Shown here one piece after another: positions 23,380-36,490 of a stretch of 64,000 nt of DNA (the stretch's first letter is position 1; every line of letters begins with the position of its first letter). Under the pieces are notes generated by a model. It worked only from the letters and a program-made list of their open reading frames with translations, had not been told where the DNA came from and did not search any database. The position numbers and the translations under genes are program-made. Source of the DNA: Prosopocoilus inquinatus (lineage: Eukaryota > Arthropoda > Insecta > Coleoptera > Lucanidae); contig JAYKNF010000031.1 in assembly GCA_036172665.1 (NCBI GenBank), positions 245,335 through 309,334 of the forward strand, given 5' to 3'.

Positions 23380-25530
23380 CTCCTGCTGCGTCCAAAAACT
23401 TCGTATCTCACATCAGAGTTACTAGAGTCCATCGAAACGTCAAATAACATGATAGATGAGTAAGGATCGATTAGACAAATCACAGGAAAAACGCTAATGC
23501 GTGTTGTTTCATTTAAAACTATTTCCATCTTCTGCTGCGTCCGAAAACGTCGTATCTCACATCAGAGCTACTGGAGTCCATCGAAACGCCAAATAACATG
23601 ATAGATGAGTAAGGATCGATTAGATACATTACAGGAACAACGCTAATGCGTGTTGTTTCGTTTAAAACTATTTCCAGGTTCTGCTGCGACCGATAATTTC
23701 GTATCTCACTTCAGAGTTACTGGAGTCCATCCAAACGTCAAATAACATGATAGATGAGTAAGGATCGATTAGATACATCACAGGAACAACGCTAATGCGT
23801 GTTGTTTCGTTTAAAACTATTTCCAGCTTCAGCTGCGTCCGAGAACTTCGTATCTCACTTCAGAGTTACTGGAGCCCATCCAAACGTCAAATAACATGAT
23901 AGATGAGTAAGGATCGATTAGATACATCACAGGAACAACGCTAATACGTTTTGTTTCGTTTAAAACTATTTCCAGCTCCTGCTGCGTCCAAAAACTTCGT
24001 ATCTCACATCAGAGCTACTGGAGTCCATCGAAATACCAAATAACATGATAGATGAGTAAGGATCGATTAGATACATCACAGGAACAACGCTAATACGTGT
24101 TGTTTCATTTAAAACTATTTCCAGCTTCAGCTGCGTCCGAGAACTTCGTATCTCACATCAAAGTTACTGGAGTCCATCGAAACGCCAAATAACATGTTAG
24201 ATGAGTAAGGATCGATTAGATACATCACAGGAACAACGCTAATGCGTGTTGTTTCGTTTAAAACTATTTCCAGCTTCTGCTGCGTCCGAAAACGTCGTAT
24301 CTCACATCAGAGCTACTGGAGTCCATCGAAACGCCAAATAACATGATAGATAGTGAGGATCGATTAGATACAGCACAGGAACAACGCTAATACGTGTTGT
24401 TTCGTTTAAAACTATTTCCAGCTCCTGCTGCGTCCAAAAACTTTGTATCTCACATCAGACTTACTGAAGTCCATCCAAACTTCAAATAACATGTTAGATA
24501 AGTAAGGATCGTTTAGATACATCACAGGAACAACGCTAATACGTGTTGTTTCGTTCAAAACTATTTCCAGCTTCAGCTGCGTCCGAGAACTTCGTATCTC
24601 ACATCAAAGTTACTGGAGTCCATCGAAACGCCAAATAACATGTTAGATGAGTAAGGATCGATTAGATACATCACAGGAACAACGCTAATGCGTGTTGTTT
24701 CTTTTAAAACTATTTCCAGCTTCTGCTGCGTCCGAAAACGTCGTATCTCTCATCAGAGTTACTGGAGTCCGTCCAAACGTCAAATAACATGATAGATGAG
24801 TAAGGTTCGATTAGTTACATCACAGGAACAACGCTAATATGTGTTGTTTCGTTTAAAACTATTTCCAGCTGCTGCTGCGTAAGAAAATTTCGTATCTCAC
24901 ATTAGCGTTACTGGAGTCCATCGAAACGTCAAATAACATAGTAGCTAAGTAAGGATCGATTAGATACATCACAGGAACAACGCTAATAGGTGTTGTTTCG
25001 TTCAAAACTATTTCCAGCTTGTGCTGCGTCCAAAAACTTTGTATCTCACATCAGAGTTACTGGAGTCCATCCAAACGTCAAATAACATGATAGATGAGTA
25101 AGGATCGATTAGATACATCACAGGAACAACGCTAATACGTGTTGTTTCGTTTAAAACTATTTCCAGCTTCTGCTGCGTCCGAAAACGTCGTATCTCACAT
25201 CAGAGTTACTGGAGTGCATCGAAACGTCAAAGAACATGATAGATAAGTAAGGATCGATTAGATACAGCACAGGAACAACGCTAATACGTGTTGTTTCGAT
25301 TAAAACTATTTCCAGCTCCTGCTGCGTCCAAAAACTTTGTATCTCACATCAGACTTACTGGAGTCCATCCAAACTTCAAATAACATGTTAGATAAGTAAG
25401 GATCGTTTAGATACATCACAGGAACAACGCTAATACGTGTTGTTTCGTTCAAAACTATTTCCAGCTTCAGCTGCGTCCGAGAACTTCGTATCTCACATCA
25501 AAGTTACTGGAGTCCATCGAAACGCCAAAT
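23380..25530 (+). repeat. 15-monomer tandem repeat, copy 2
   Basis: It follows copy 1 in the same order with GACAAATCACAGGAAAAACG, TTCCATCTTC, GAAATACC, GCGTAAGAAAAT and AAAGAACATG all repeated. Agreement ends inside the last d monomer (25465-25613): here it reads ATGTTAGATGAG with GATCGATTAG, against ATGATAGATGAG with GATCGTTTAG in copy 1. One private change is TTACTGAAGTCC near 24461. Confidence 0.9.
24351..24352 (+). other. 1-bp deletion, duplicated copy
   Basis: The same GATAGATAGTGAGGATC lesion as at 22120-22121. After this point the register is 149k-14, that is -15 in total, and stays so to the end of the window. Confidence 0.92.
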
Positions 25531-26358
25531 AACATGTTAGATGAGTAAGGATCGATTAGATACATCACAGGAACAACGCTAATGCGTGTTGTTTCGTTTA
25601 AAACTATTTCCAGCTTCTGCTGCGTCCGAAAACGTCGTATCTCTCATCAGAGTTACTGGAGTCCGTCCAAACGTCAAATAACATGATAGATGAGTAAGGA
25701 TCGATTAGTTACATCACAGGAACAACGCTAATATGTGTTGTTTCGTTTAAAACAATTTCCAGCTGCTGCTGCGTCCGAAAATTTCGTATCTCACATTAGA
25801 GTTGCTGGAGTCCATCGAAACGTCAAATAACATAGTAGCTAAGTAAGGATCGATTAGATACATCACAGGAACAACGCTAATAGGTGTTGTTTCGTTCAAA
25901 ACTATTTCCAGCTTGTGCTGCGTCCAAAAACTTTGTATCTCACATCAGAGTTACTGGAGTCCATCCAAACGTCAAATAACATGATAGATGAGTAAGGATC
26001 GATTAGATACATCACAGGAACAACGCTAATACGTGTTGTTTCGTTTAAAACTATTTCCAGCTTCTGCTGCGTCCGAAAACGTCGTATCTCACATCAGAGT
26101 TACTGGAGTGCATCGAAACGTCAAATAACATGATAGATAAGTAAGGATCGATTAGATACAGCACAGGAACAACGCTAATACGTGTTGTTTCGATTAAAAC
26201 TATTTCTAGCTCCTGCTGCGTCCAAAAACTTTGTATCTCACATCAGACTTACTGGAGTCCATCCAAACGTCAAATAACATGTTAGATAAGTAAGGATCGT
26301 TTAGATACATCACAGGAACAACGCTAATACGTGTTGTTTCGTTTAAAACTATTTCCAG
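24571..26358 (+). repeat. Tandem pair of the six-monomer core module
   Basis: Two adjacent 894-bp modules (24571-25464 and 25465-26358) have the order d, a (GTCCGTCC), g, h (CTTGTG), a', b. The second has a normal g monomer (GCGTCCGAAAAT), whereas the first has GCGTAAGAAAAT, so they are not an exact duplication. Confidence 0.88.
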
Positions 26359-27997
26359 CTCCTGCTGCGTCCAAAAACTTCGTATCTCACATCAGAGTTA
26401 CTAGAGTCCATCGAAACGTCAAATAACATGATAGATGAGTAAGGATCGATTAGATACATCACAGGAACAACGCTAATGTGTGTTGTTTCATTTAAAACTA
26501 TTTCCAGCTTCTGCTGCGTCCGAAAATTTCGTATCTCACATCAGAGATACTGGAGTCCATCCAAACGTCAAATAACATGATAGATGAGTAAGGATCGATT
26601 AGATACATCACAGGAACAACGCTAATGCGTGTTGTTTCGTTTAAAACTATTTCCAGCATCTGCTGCGTCCGAAAACGTCGTATCTCACATCAGAGTTAGT
26701 GGAGTCCATCGAAACGCCAAATAACATGATAGATAAGTAAGGATCGATTAGATACAGCACAGGAACAACGCTAATACGTGTTGTTTCGATTAAAACTATT
26801 TCTAGCTCCTGCTGCGTCCAAAAACTTCGTATCTCACATCAGAGTTACTAGAGTCCATCGAAACGTCAAATAACATGATAGATGAGTAAGGATCGATTAG
26901 ATACATCACATGAACAACGCTAATGCGTGTTGTTTCATTTAAAACTATTTCCAGCTTCTGCTGCGTCCGATAATTTCGTATCTCACATCAGAGTTACTGG
27001 AGGTCATCCAAACGTCAAATAACATGATAGATGAGTAAGGATCGATTAGATACATCACAGGAACAAGACGAATACGTGTTGTTTCGTTCAAAACTATTTC
27101 CAGCTTCTGCTGCGTCCGAGAACTTTGTATCTCACATCAGAGTTACTGGAGTCCATTCAAACGTCAAATAATATGATAGATGAGTAAGGATCGATTAGAT
27201 ACATCACAGGAACAACGCTAATACGTGTTGTTTCGTTTAAAACTATTTCCAGCATCTGCTGCGTCCGAAAACGTCGTATCTCACATCAGAGTTACTGGAG
27301 GTCATCCAAACGTCAAATAACATGATAGATGAGTAAGGATCGATTAGATACATCACAGGAACAACGCTAATACGTGTTGTTTCATTTAAAACTATTTCCA
27401 GCTTCAGCTGCGTCCGAGAACTTCGTATCTCACATCAAAGTTACTGGAGTCCATCGAAACGCCAAATAACATGTTAGATGAGTAAGGATCGATTAGATAC
27501 ATAACAGGAAGAACGCTAATGCGTGTTGTTTCGTTTAAAACTATTTCCAGCATCTGCTGCGTCCGAAAACGTCGTATCTCACATCAAACTTACTGGAGTC
27601 CATCCAAACATCAAATAACATGTTAGATAAGTAAGGATCGATTAGATACATCACAGGAACAACGCTAATACGTGTTGTTTCGTTTAAAACTATTTCCAGC
27701 TCCTGCTGCGTCCAAAAACTTTGTATCTCACATCAGACTTACTGGAGTCCATCCAAACGTCAAATAACATCTTAGATAAGTAAGGATCGTTTAGATACAT
27801 CACAGGAACAACGCTAATGCGTGTTGTTTCGTTTAATACTATTTCCAGCTTCTGCTGCGTCCGAAAATTTTGTATCTCACATCAGAGATACTGGAGTCCA
27901 TCGAAACGTCAAATAACATAGTAGCTAAGTAAGGATCGATTAGATACATCACAGGAACAACGCTAATACGTGTTGTTTCGTTTAAAACTATTTCCAG
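26359..27997 (+). repeat. Mixed segment of 11 monomers, including types otherwise found beyond 44 kb
   Basis: The order is c, f, a type opening CATCTGCTGCG with GAGTTAGTGG, c (CACATGAAC), GATAATTTCG with GGAGGTCATCC and ACAAGACGAATACG, CCGAGAACTTTG with AATAATATG, CATCTG with GGAGGTC, d (AACAGGAAGAACG), CATCTG with AAACATCAAAT, b (AACATCTTAG), and an f/g chimera (TTTTGTATC with CATAGTAGCTAAG). GAGTTAGTGG, GGAGGTCATCC and ACAAGACGAATACG reappear only from about 44 kb on. Confidence 0.83.
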
Positions 27998-30828
27998 CTT
28001 CTGCTGCGTCCGAAAACGTCGTATCTCACATCAGAGTTACTGGAGTGCATCGAAACGTCAAATAACATTATAGATAAGTAAGGATCGATTAGATACAGCA
28101 CAGGAACAACGCTAATACGTGTTGTTTCGATTAAAACTATTTCTAGCTCCTGCTGCTTCCAAAAACTTTGTATCTCACATCAGACTTACTGGAGTCCATC
28201 CAAACGTCAAATAACATGTTAGATAAGTAAGGATCGTTTAGATACATCACAGGAACAACGCTAATACGTGTTGTTTCGTTTAAAACTATTTCCAGCTTCT
28301 GCTGCGTCCGAAAATTTCGTATCTCACATCAGAGATACTGGAGTCCATCCAAACGTCAAATAACATGATAGATGAGTAAGGATCGATTAGATACATCACA
28401 GGAACAACGCTAATACGTGTTGTTTCGTTTAAAACTATTTCCAGCTCCTGCTGCGTCCAAAAACTTCGTATCTCACATCAGAGATACTGGAGTCCATCCA
28501 AACGTCAAATAACATGATAGATGAGTAAGGATCGATTAGATACATCACAGGAACAACGCTAATACGTGTTGTTTCGTTTAAAACTATTTCCAGCTCCTGC
28601 TGCGTCCAAAAACTTCGTATCTCACATCAGAGTTACTAGAGTCCATTGAAACGTCAAATAACATGATAGATGAGTAAGGATCAATTAGATACATCACAGG
28701 AACAACGCTAATGCGTGTTGTTTCATTTAAAACTATTTCCAGCTTCTGCTGCGTCCGAAAGCGTCGTATCTCACATCAGAGATACTGGAGTCCATCGAAA
28801 CGCCAAATAACATGATAGATGAGTAAGGATCGATTAGATACATCACAGGAACAACGCTAATGCGTGTTTTTTCGTTTAAAACTATTTCCAGCTTCAGCTG
28901 CGTCCGAGAACTTCGTATCTCACTTCAGAGTTACTGGAGCCCATCCAGACGTCAAATAACATGTTAGATAAGTAGGGATCGTTTAGATACATCACAGGAA
29001 CAACGCTAATGCGTGTTGTTTCGTTTAAAACTATTTCCAGCTTCTGCTGCGTCCGAAAATTTCGTATCTCACATCAGAGATACTGGAGTCCATCCAAACG
29101 TCAAATAACATGATAGATGAGTAAGGATCGATTAGATACATCACAGGAACAACGCTAATACGTGTTGTTTCGTTTAAAACTATTTCCAGCTCCTGCTGCG
29201 TCCAGAAACTTCGTATCTCACATCAGAGTTACTAGAGTCCATCGAAACGTCAAATAACATGTTAGATGAGTAAGGATCGATTAGATACATAACAGGAACA
29301 ACGCTAATGCGTGTTGTTCCGTTAAAAACTATTTCCAGCTTCTGCTGCGTCCGAAAACGTCGTATCTCTCATCAGAGCTACTGGAGTCCATCGAAACGCC
29401 AAATAACATGATAGATGAGTAAGGATCGATTAGATACATCACAGGAGCTACGCTAATACGTGTTGTTTCCTTTAAAACTATTTCCAGCTTCAGCTGCGTC
29501 CGAGAACTTCGTATCTCACATCAAAGTTACTGGAGTCCATCGAAACGCCAAATAACATGATAGATGAGTAAGGATCGATTAGATACATCACAGGAACAAC
29601 GCTAATACGTGTTGTTTCGTTTGAAACTATTTCCAGCTCCTGCTGCGTCCAAAAACTTTGTATCTCACATCAGAGTTACTGGAGTCCATCCAAACGTAGA
29701 ATAACATGATAGATGAGTAAGGATCGATTAGATACATCACACGAACATCGCTAATGCGTGTTGTCTCGTTTAAAACTATTTCCAGCTTCTGCTGCGTCCG
29801 AAAACATCGTATCTCACATCAGAGTTACTTGAGTCCATCGAAACGTCAAATAACATGTTAGATAAGTAAGGATCGATTAGATACATCACAGGAACAACGC
29901 TAATGCGTGTTGTTTCGTTTAAAACTATTTCCAGCTTATGCTGCGTCCGAAGATTTCGTATCTCACATCAGAGATACTGGAGTCCATCCAAACGTCAAAT
30001 AACATGATAGATGAGTAAGGATCGATTAGATACATCACAGGAACAACGCTAATACGTGTTGTTTCGTTTAAAACTATTTCCAGCTCCTGCTGCGTCCAAA
30101 AACTTCGTATCTCACATCAGAGTTACTAGAGTCCATCGAAACGTCAAATAACACGATAGATGAGTAAGGATCGATTAGATACATCACAGGAACAACGCTA
30201 ATACGTGTTGTTTCGTTTAAAACTATTTCCAGCTTCTGCTGCGTCCGAAAACGTCGTATCTCACATCAGAGCTACTGGAGTCCATTGAAACGCCAAATAA
30301 CATGATAGATGAGTAAGGATCGATTAGATACATCACAGGAACAACGCTAATGCGTGTTGTTTCGTTTAAAACTATTTCCAGCTTCAGCTGCGTCCGAGAA
30401 CTTCGTATCTCACTTCAGAGTTACTGGAGCCCATCCAAACGTCAAATAACATGATAGATGAGTAAGGATCGATTAGATACATCACAGGAACAACGCTAAT
30501 ACGTGTTGTTTCATTTAAAACTATTTCCAGCTTCAGCTGCGTCCGAGAACTTCGTATCTCACATCAAAGTTACTGGAGTCCATCGAAACGCCAAATAACA
30601 TGTTAGATGAGTATGGATCGATTAGATACATCACAGGAACAACGCTAATGCGTGTTGTTTCGTTTAAAACTATTTCCAGCTTCTGCTGCGTCCGAAAACG
30701 TCGTATCTCACATCAGAGCTACTGGAGTCCATCGAAACGCCAAATAGCATGATAGATGAGTAAGGATCGATTAGATACAGCACAGGAACAACGCTAATAC
30801 GTGTTGTTTCGTTTGAAACTATTTCCAG
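27998..30828 (+). repeat. Block Y, second copy
   Basis: It corresponds to 18020-20850. It lacks two monomers after 28892, where an e monomer turns into b sequence (GAGCCCATCCAGACG then ATGTTAGATAAGTAGGG). It gains two monomers (30233-30530, a and e) before the d monomer at 30531. The total length is therefore the same although the content differs. Markers CCAGAAACTTCG (29202), ACAGGAGCTACGC (29442) and CGTAGAATAAC (29696) are shared. Confidence 0.85.
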
Positions 30829-31275
30829 CTCCTGCTGCGTCCAAAAACTTCGTATCTCTCATCAGAGCTACTGGAGTCCATCGAAACGCCAAATAACATG
30901 ATAGATGAGTAAGGATCGAATAGATACATCACAGGAACAACGCTAATACGTGTTGTTTCATTTAAAACTATTTCCAGCTTCAGCTGCGTCCGAGAACTTC
31001 GTATCTCACATCAAAGTTACTGGAGTCCATCGAAACGCCAAATAACATGTTAGATGAGTATGGATCGATTAGATACATCACAGGAACAACGCTAATGCGT
31101 GTTGTTTCGTTTAAAACTATTTCCAGCTTCTGCTGCGTCCGAAAACGTCGTATCTCACATCAGAGCTACTGGAGTCCATCGAAACGCCAAATAGCATGAT
31201 AGATGAGTAAGGATCGATTAGATACAGCACAGGAACAACGCTAATACGTGTTGTTTCGTTTGAAACTATTTCCAG
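30531..31275 (+). repeat. 3-monomer tandem duplication
   Basis: A d monomer with the rare GAGTATGGATCG followed by an a monomer with AATAGCATG occurs at 30531-30828 and again 447 bp (3 monomers) later at 30978-31275. The third monomer of the unit (30829-30977) has TCTCTCATCAGAGCTAC and GATCGAATAG. This is the shortest clear higher-order duplication in the window. Confidence 0.9.
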
Positions 31276-33659
31276 CTCCTGCTGCGTCCAAAAACTTTGT
31301 ATCTCACATCAGACTTGCTGGAGTCCATCCAAATTTCAAATAACATGTTAGATAAGTAAGGATCGTTTAGATACATCACAGGTACAACGGTAATACGTGT
31401 TGTTTCGTTCAAAACTATTTCCAGCTTCAGCTGCGTCCGAGAACTTCGTATCTCACATCAAAGTTACTGGAGTCCATCGAAACGCCAAATAACATGTTAG
31501 ATGAGTAAGGATCGATTAGATACATCACAGGAACAACGCTAATGCGTGTTGTTTCGTTTAAAACTATTTCCAGCTTCTGCTGCGTCGGAAAACGTCGTAT
31601 ATCTCATCAGAGTTACTGGAGTCCGTCCAAACGTCAAATAACATGATAGATGAGTAAGGATCGATTAGTTACATCACAGGAACAACGCTAATATGTGTTG
31701 TTTCGTTTAAAACTATTTCCAGCTGCTGCTGCGTCCGAAAATTTCGTATCTCACATTAGAGTTACTGGAGTCCATCGAAACGTCAAATAACATAGTAGCT
31801 AAGTAAGGATCGATTAGATACATCACAGGAACAACGCTAATACGTGTTTTTTCGTTCTAAACTATTTCCAGCTTCTGCTGCGTCCAAAAACTTTGTATCT
31901 CACATCAGAGTTACTGGAGTCCATCCAAACGTCAAATAACATGATAGATGAGTAAGGATCGATTAGATACATCACAGGAACAATGCTAATACGTGTTGTT
32001 TCGTTTAAAACAATTTCCAGCTTCTGCTGCGTCCGAAAACGTCGTATCTCACATCAGAGTTACTGGAGTGCATCGAAACGTCAAATAACATGATAGATAA
32101 GTAAGGATGGATTAGATACAGCACAGGAACAACGCTAATACGTGTTGTTTCGTTTAAAACTATTTCTAGCTCCTGCTGCGTCCAAAAACTTTGTATCTCA
32201 CATCAGACTTACTGGAGTCCATCCAAACGTCAAATAACATGATAGATGAGTAAGAATCGATTAGATACATCACAGGAACAACGCTAATGCCTGTTGTTTC
32301 GTTTAAAACTATTTCCAGCTTCTGCTGCGTCCGAAAATTTCGTTTCTCACATTAGAGTTACTGGAGTCCATCGAAACGTCAAATAACATGATAGATGAGT
32401 AAGTATCGATTAGATACATCACAGGAACAACGCTAATGCGTGTTGTTCCGTTAAAAACTATTTCCAGCTTCTGCTGCGTCCGAAAACGTCGTATCTCACA
32501 TCAGAGCTACTGGAGTCCATCGAAACGCCAAATAACATGATACATGAGTAAGGATCGATTAGATACATCACAGGAGCTACGCTAATACGTGTTGTTTCCT
32601 TTAAAACTATTTCCAGCTTCAGCTGCGTCCGAGAACTTCGTATCTCACATCAAAGTTACTGGAGTCCATCGAAACGCCAAATAACATGATAGATGAGTAA
32701 GGATCGATTAGATACATCACAGGAACAACGCTAATGCGTGTTGTTTCGTTTAAAACTATTTCCAGCTTATGCTGCGTCCGAAGATTTCGTATCTCACATC
32801 AGAGATACTGGAGTCCATCCAAACGTCAAATAACATGACAGATGAGTAAGGATCGATTAGATACATCACAGGAACAACGCTAATACGTGTTGTTTCGTTT
32901 GAAACTATTTCCAGCTCCTGCTGCGTCCAAAAACTTTGTATCTCACATCAGAGTTTCTGGAGTCCATCCAAACGTAGAATAACATGATAGATGAGTAAGG
33001 ATCGATTAGATACATCACACGAACATCGCTAATGCGTGTTGTTTCGTTTAAAACTATTTCCAGCTTCTGCTGCGTCCGAAAACGTCGTATCTCACATCAG
33101 AGCTACTGGAGTCCATCGAAACGCCAAATAACATGATAGATGAGTAAGGATCGATTAGATACATCACAGGAACAACGCTAATACGTGTTGTTTCATTTAA
33201 AACTATTTCCAGCTTCAGCTGCGTCCGAGAACTTCGTATCTCACATCAAAGTTACTGGAGTCCATCGAAACGCCAAATAACATGATAGATGAGTAAGGAT
33301 CGATTAGATACATCACAGGAGCAACGCTAATACGTGTTGTTTCGTCTAAAACTATTTCCAGCTTCTGCTGCGTCCGAAAACGTCGTATCTCACATCAGAG
33401 CTACTGGAGTCCATCGAAACGCCAAATAACATGATAGATGAGTAAGGATCGATTAGATACATCACAGAAACAACGCTAATGCGTGTTGTTTCGTTTAAAA
33501 CTATTTCCAGCTTCAGCTGCGTCCGAGAACTTCGTATCTCACTTCAGAGTTACTGGAGCCCATCCAAACGTCAAATAACATGATAGATGAGTAAGGATCG
33601 ATTAGATACATCACAGGAACAACGCTAATACGTGTTGTTTCGTTTAAAACTATTTCCAG
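31276..33659 (+). repeat. Z-type unit 1, 16 monomers
   Basis: It starts with a b monomer marked GACTTGCTGG and CAAATTTCAAAT, then d, a (GTCGG, GTCCGTCC), g, h, a', b, a TTTCGTTTCTC monomer, a (ACAGGAGCTACG), d, TTATGC f-type, CGTAGAATAAC monomer, a, d, a, e. The first eight monomers recur at 33660, 36491 and 41259. The monomer at 32319 is the first with TTTCGTTTCTC, and the first AATGCCTGTTG lies just before it at 32287. I saw neither variant upstream of about 32.2 kb. Confidence 0.88.
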
Positions 33660-36490
33660 CTCCTGCTGCGTCCAAAAACTTTTTATCTCACATCAGACTT
33701 GCTGGAGTCCATCCAAACTTCAAATAACATGTTAGATAAGTAAGGATCGTTTAGATACATCACAGGTACAACGCTAATACGTGTTGTTTCGTTCAAAACT
33801 ATTTCCAGCTTCAGCTGCGTCCGAGAACTTCGTATCTCACATCAAAGTTACTGGAGTCCATCGAAACGCCAAATAACATGTTAGATGAGTAAGGATCGAT
33901 TAGATACATCACAGGAACAACGCTAATGCGTGTTGTTTCGTTTAAAACTATTTCCAGCTTCTGCTGCGTCGGAAAACGTCGTATCTCTCATCAGAGTTAC
34001 TGGAGTCCGTCCAAACGTCAAATAACATGATAGATGAGTAAGGATCGATTAGTTACATCACAGGAACAACGCTAATATGTGTTGTTTCGTTTAAAACTAT
34101 TTCCAGCTGCTGCTGCGTCCGAAAATTTCGTATCTCACATTAGAGTTACTGGAGTCCATCGAAACGTCAAATAACATAGTAGCTAAGTAAGGATCGATTA
34201 GATACATCACAGGAACAACGCTAATACGTGCTTTTTCGTTCTAAACTATTTCCAGCTTCTGCTGCGTCCAAAAACTTTGTATCTCACATCAGAGTTACTG
34301 GAGTCCATCCAAACGTCAAATAACATGATAGATGAGTAAGGATCGAGTAGATACATCACAGGAACAACGCTAATACGTGTTGTTTCGTTTAAAACTATTT
34401 CCAGCTTCTGCTGCGTCCGAAAACGTCGTATCTCACATCAGAGTTACTGGAGTGCATCGAAACGTCAAATAACATGATAGATAAGTAAGGATGGATTAGA
34501 TACAGCACAGGAACAACGCTAATACGTGTTGTTTCGTTTAAAACTATTTCTAGCTCCTGCTGCGTCCAAAAACTTTGTATCTCACATCAGACTTACTGGA
34601 GTCCATCCAAACGTCAAATAACATGATAGATGAGTAAGGATCGATTAGATACATCACAGGAACAACGCTAATGCCTGTTGTTTCGTTTAAAACTATTTCC
34701 AGCTTCTGCTGCGTCCGAAAATTTCGTTTCTCACATTAGAGTTACTGGAGTCCATCGAAACGTCAAATAACATGATAGATGAGTAAGTATCGATTAGATA
34801 CATCACAGGAACAACGCTAATGCGTGTTGTTCCGTTAAAAACTATTTCCAGCTTCTGCTGCGTCCGAAAACGTCGTATCTCACATCAGAGCTACTGGAGT
34901 CCATCGAAACGCCAAATAACATGATAGATGAGTAAGGATCGATTAGATACATCACAGGAACAACGCTAATACGTGTTGTTTCATTTAAAACTATTTCCAG
35001 CTTCAGCTGCGTCCGAGAACTTCGTATCTCACATCAAAGTTACTGGAGTCCTTCGAAACGCCAAATAACATGATAGATGAGTAAGGATCGATTAGATACA
35101 TCACAGGAACAACGCTAATACGTGTTGTTTCGTTTAAAACTATTTCCAGCTTCTGCTGCGTCCGAAAACGTCGTATCTCACATCAGAGCTACTGGAGTCC
35201 ATCGAAACGCCAAATAACATGATAGATGAGTAAGGATCGATTAGATACATCACAGGAACAACGCTAATACGTATTGTTTCATTTAAAACTATTTCGAGCT
35301 CCTGCTGCGTCCAAAAATTTTGTATCTCACATCAGACTTACTGGAGTCCATCCAAACGTCAAATAACATGTTAGATAAGTAAGGATCGTTTAGATACATC
35401 ACAGGAACAACGCTAATACGTGTTGTTTCGTTCAAAACTATTTCCAGCTTCTACTGCGTCCGAGAACTTTGTATCTCTCATCAGAGTTACTGGAGTCCGT
35501 CCAAACGTCAAATAACATGATAGATGAGTAAGGATCGATTAGTTACATCACAGGAACAACGCTAATATGTGTTGTTTCGTTTAAAACTATTTCCAGCTGC
35601 TGCTGCGTCCGAAAATTTCGTATCTCACATTAGAGTTACTGGAGTCCATCGAAACGTCAAATAACATGATAGATGAGTAAGGATCGTTTAGATACATCAC
35701 AGGAACAACGCTAATGCCTGTTGTTTCGTTTAAAACTATTTCCAGCTTCTGCTGCGTCCGAAAATTTCGTTTCTCACATTAGAGTTACTGGAGTCCATCG
35801 AAACGTCAAATACCATGATAGATGAGTAAGTATCGATTAGATACATCACAGGAACAACGCTGATGCGTGTTGTTTAGTTTAAAACTATTTCCAGCTTCTG
35901 CTGCGTCCGAAAACGTCGTATCTCACATCAGAGCTACTGGAGTCCATCGAAACGCCAAATAACATGATAGATGAGTAAGGATCGATTAGATACATCACAG
36001 GAACAACGCTAATGCGTGTTGTTTCGTTTAAAACTATTTCCAGCTTCAGCTGCGTCCGAGAACTTCGCATCTCACTTCAGAGTTACTGGAGCCCATCCAA
36101 ACGTCAAATAACATGATAGATGAGTAAGGATCGATTAGATACATCACAGGAACAACGCTAATACGTGTTGTTTCGTTTAAAACTATTTCCAGCTCCTGCT
36201 GCGTCCAAAAACTTCGTATCTCACATCAGAGCTACTGGAGTCCATCGAAACGCCAAATAACATGATAGATGAGTAAGGATCGATTAGATACATCACAGGA
36301 ACAACGCTAATACGTGTTGTTTCATTTAAAACTATTTCCAGCTTCAGCTGCGTCCGAAAACGTCTTATCTCACATCAGAGCTACTGGAGTCCATCGAAAC
36401 GCCAAATAGCATGATAGATGAGTAAGGATCGATTAGATACAGCACAGGAACAACACTAATACGTGTTGTTTCGTTTAAAACTATTTCCAG
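33660..36490 (+). repeat. Z-type unit 2, 19 monomers
   Basis: It starts 2,384 bp (16 monomers) after unit 1 with the same b anchor. After the eighth monomer it continues a, d (GTCCTTCGAAACG), a, b (TTTCGAGCTCC, AAAATTTTG), CTTCTACTGCG monomer, g, TTTCGTTTCTC monomer with TACCATGATAG, a, e, CTCC hybrid, and a CTTCAG/a hybrid with CGTCTTATC. It holds a chance open frame on the minus strand (35885-36070) that is not a gene. Confidence 0.87.

Noticed and set aside
35885..36070. A 61-codon open reading frame on the minus strand.
   Set aside because: It lies wholly within satellite monomers. Its ATG exists only because of a private T-to-C change (CTTCGCATCTC at 36064-36074 where other copies have CTTCGTATCTC), and it ends at the CTA (TAG) present in nearly every monomer at CTATTT. 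Since 149 is not a multiple of 3, an open stretch of about one monomer plus a few dozen bases is the expected maximum. There is no ribosome-binding or promoter context and no conserved protein in neighbouring copies.
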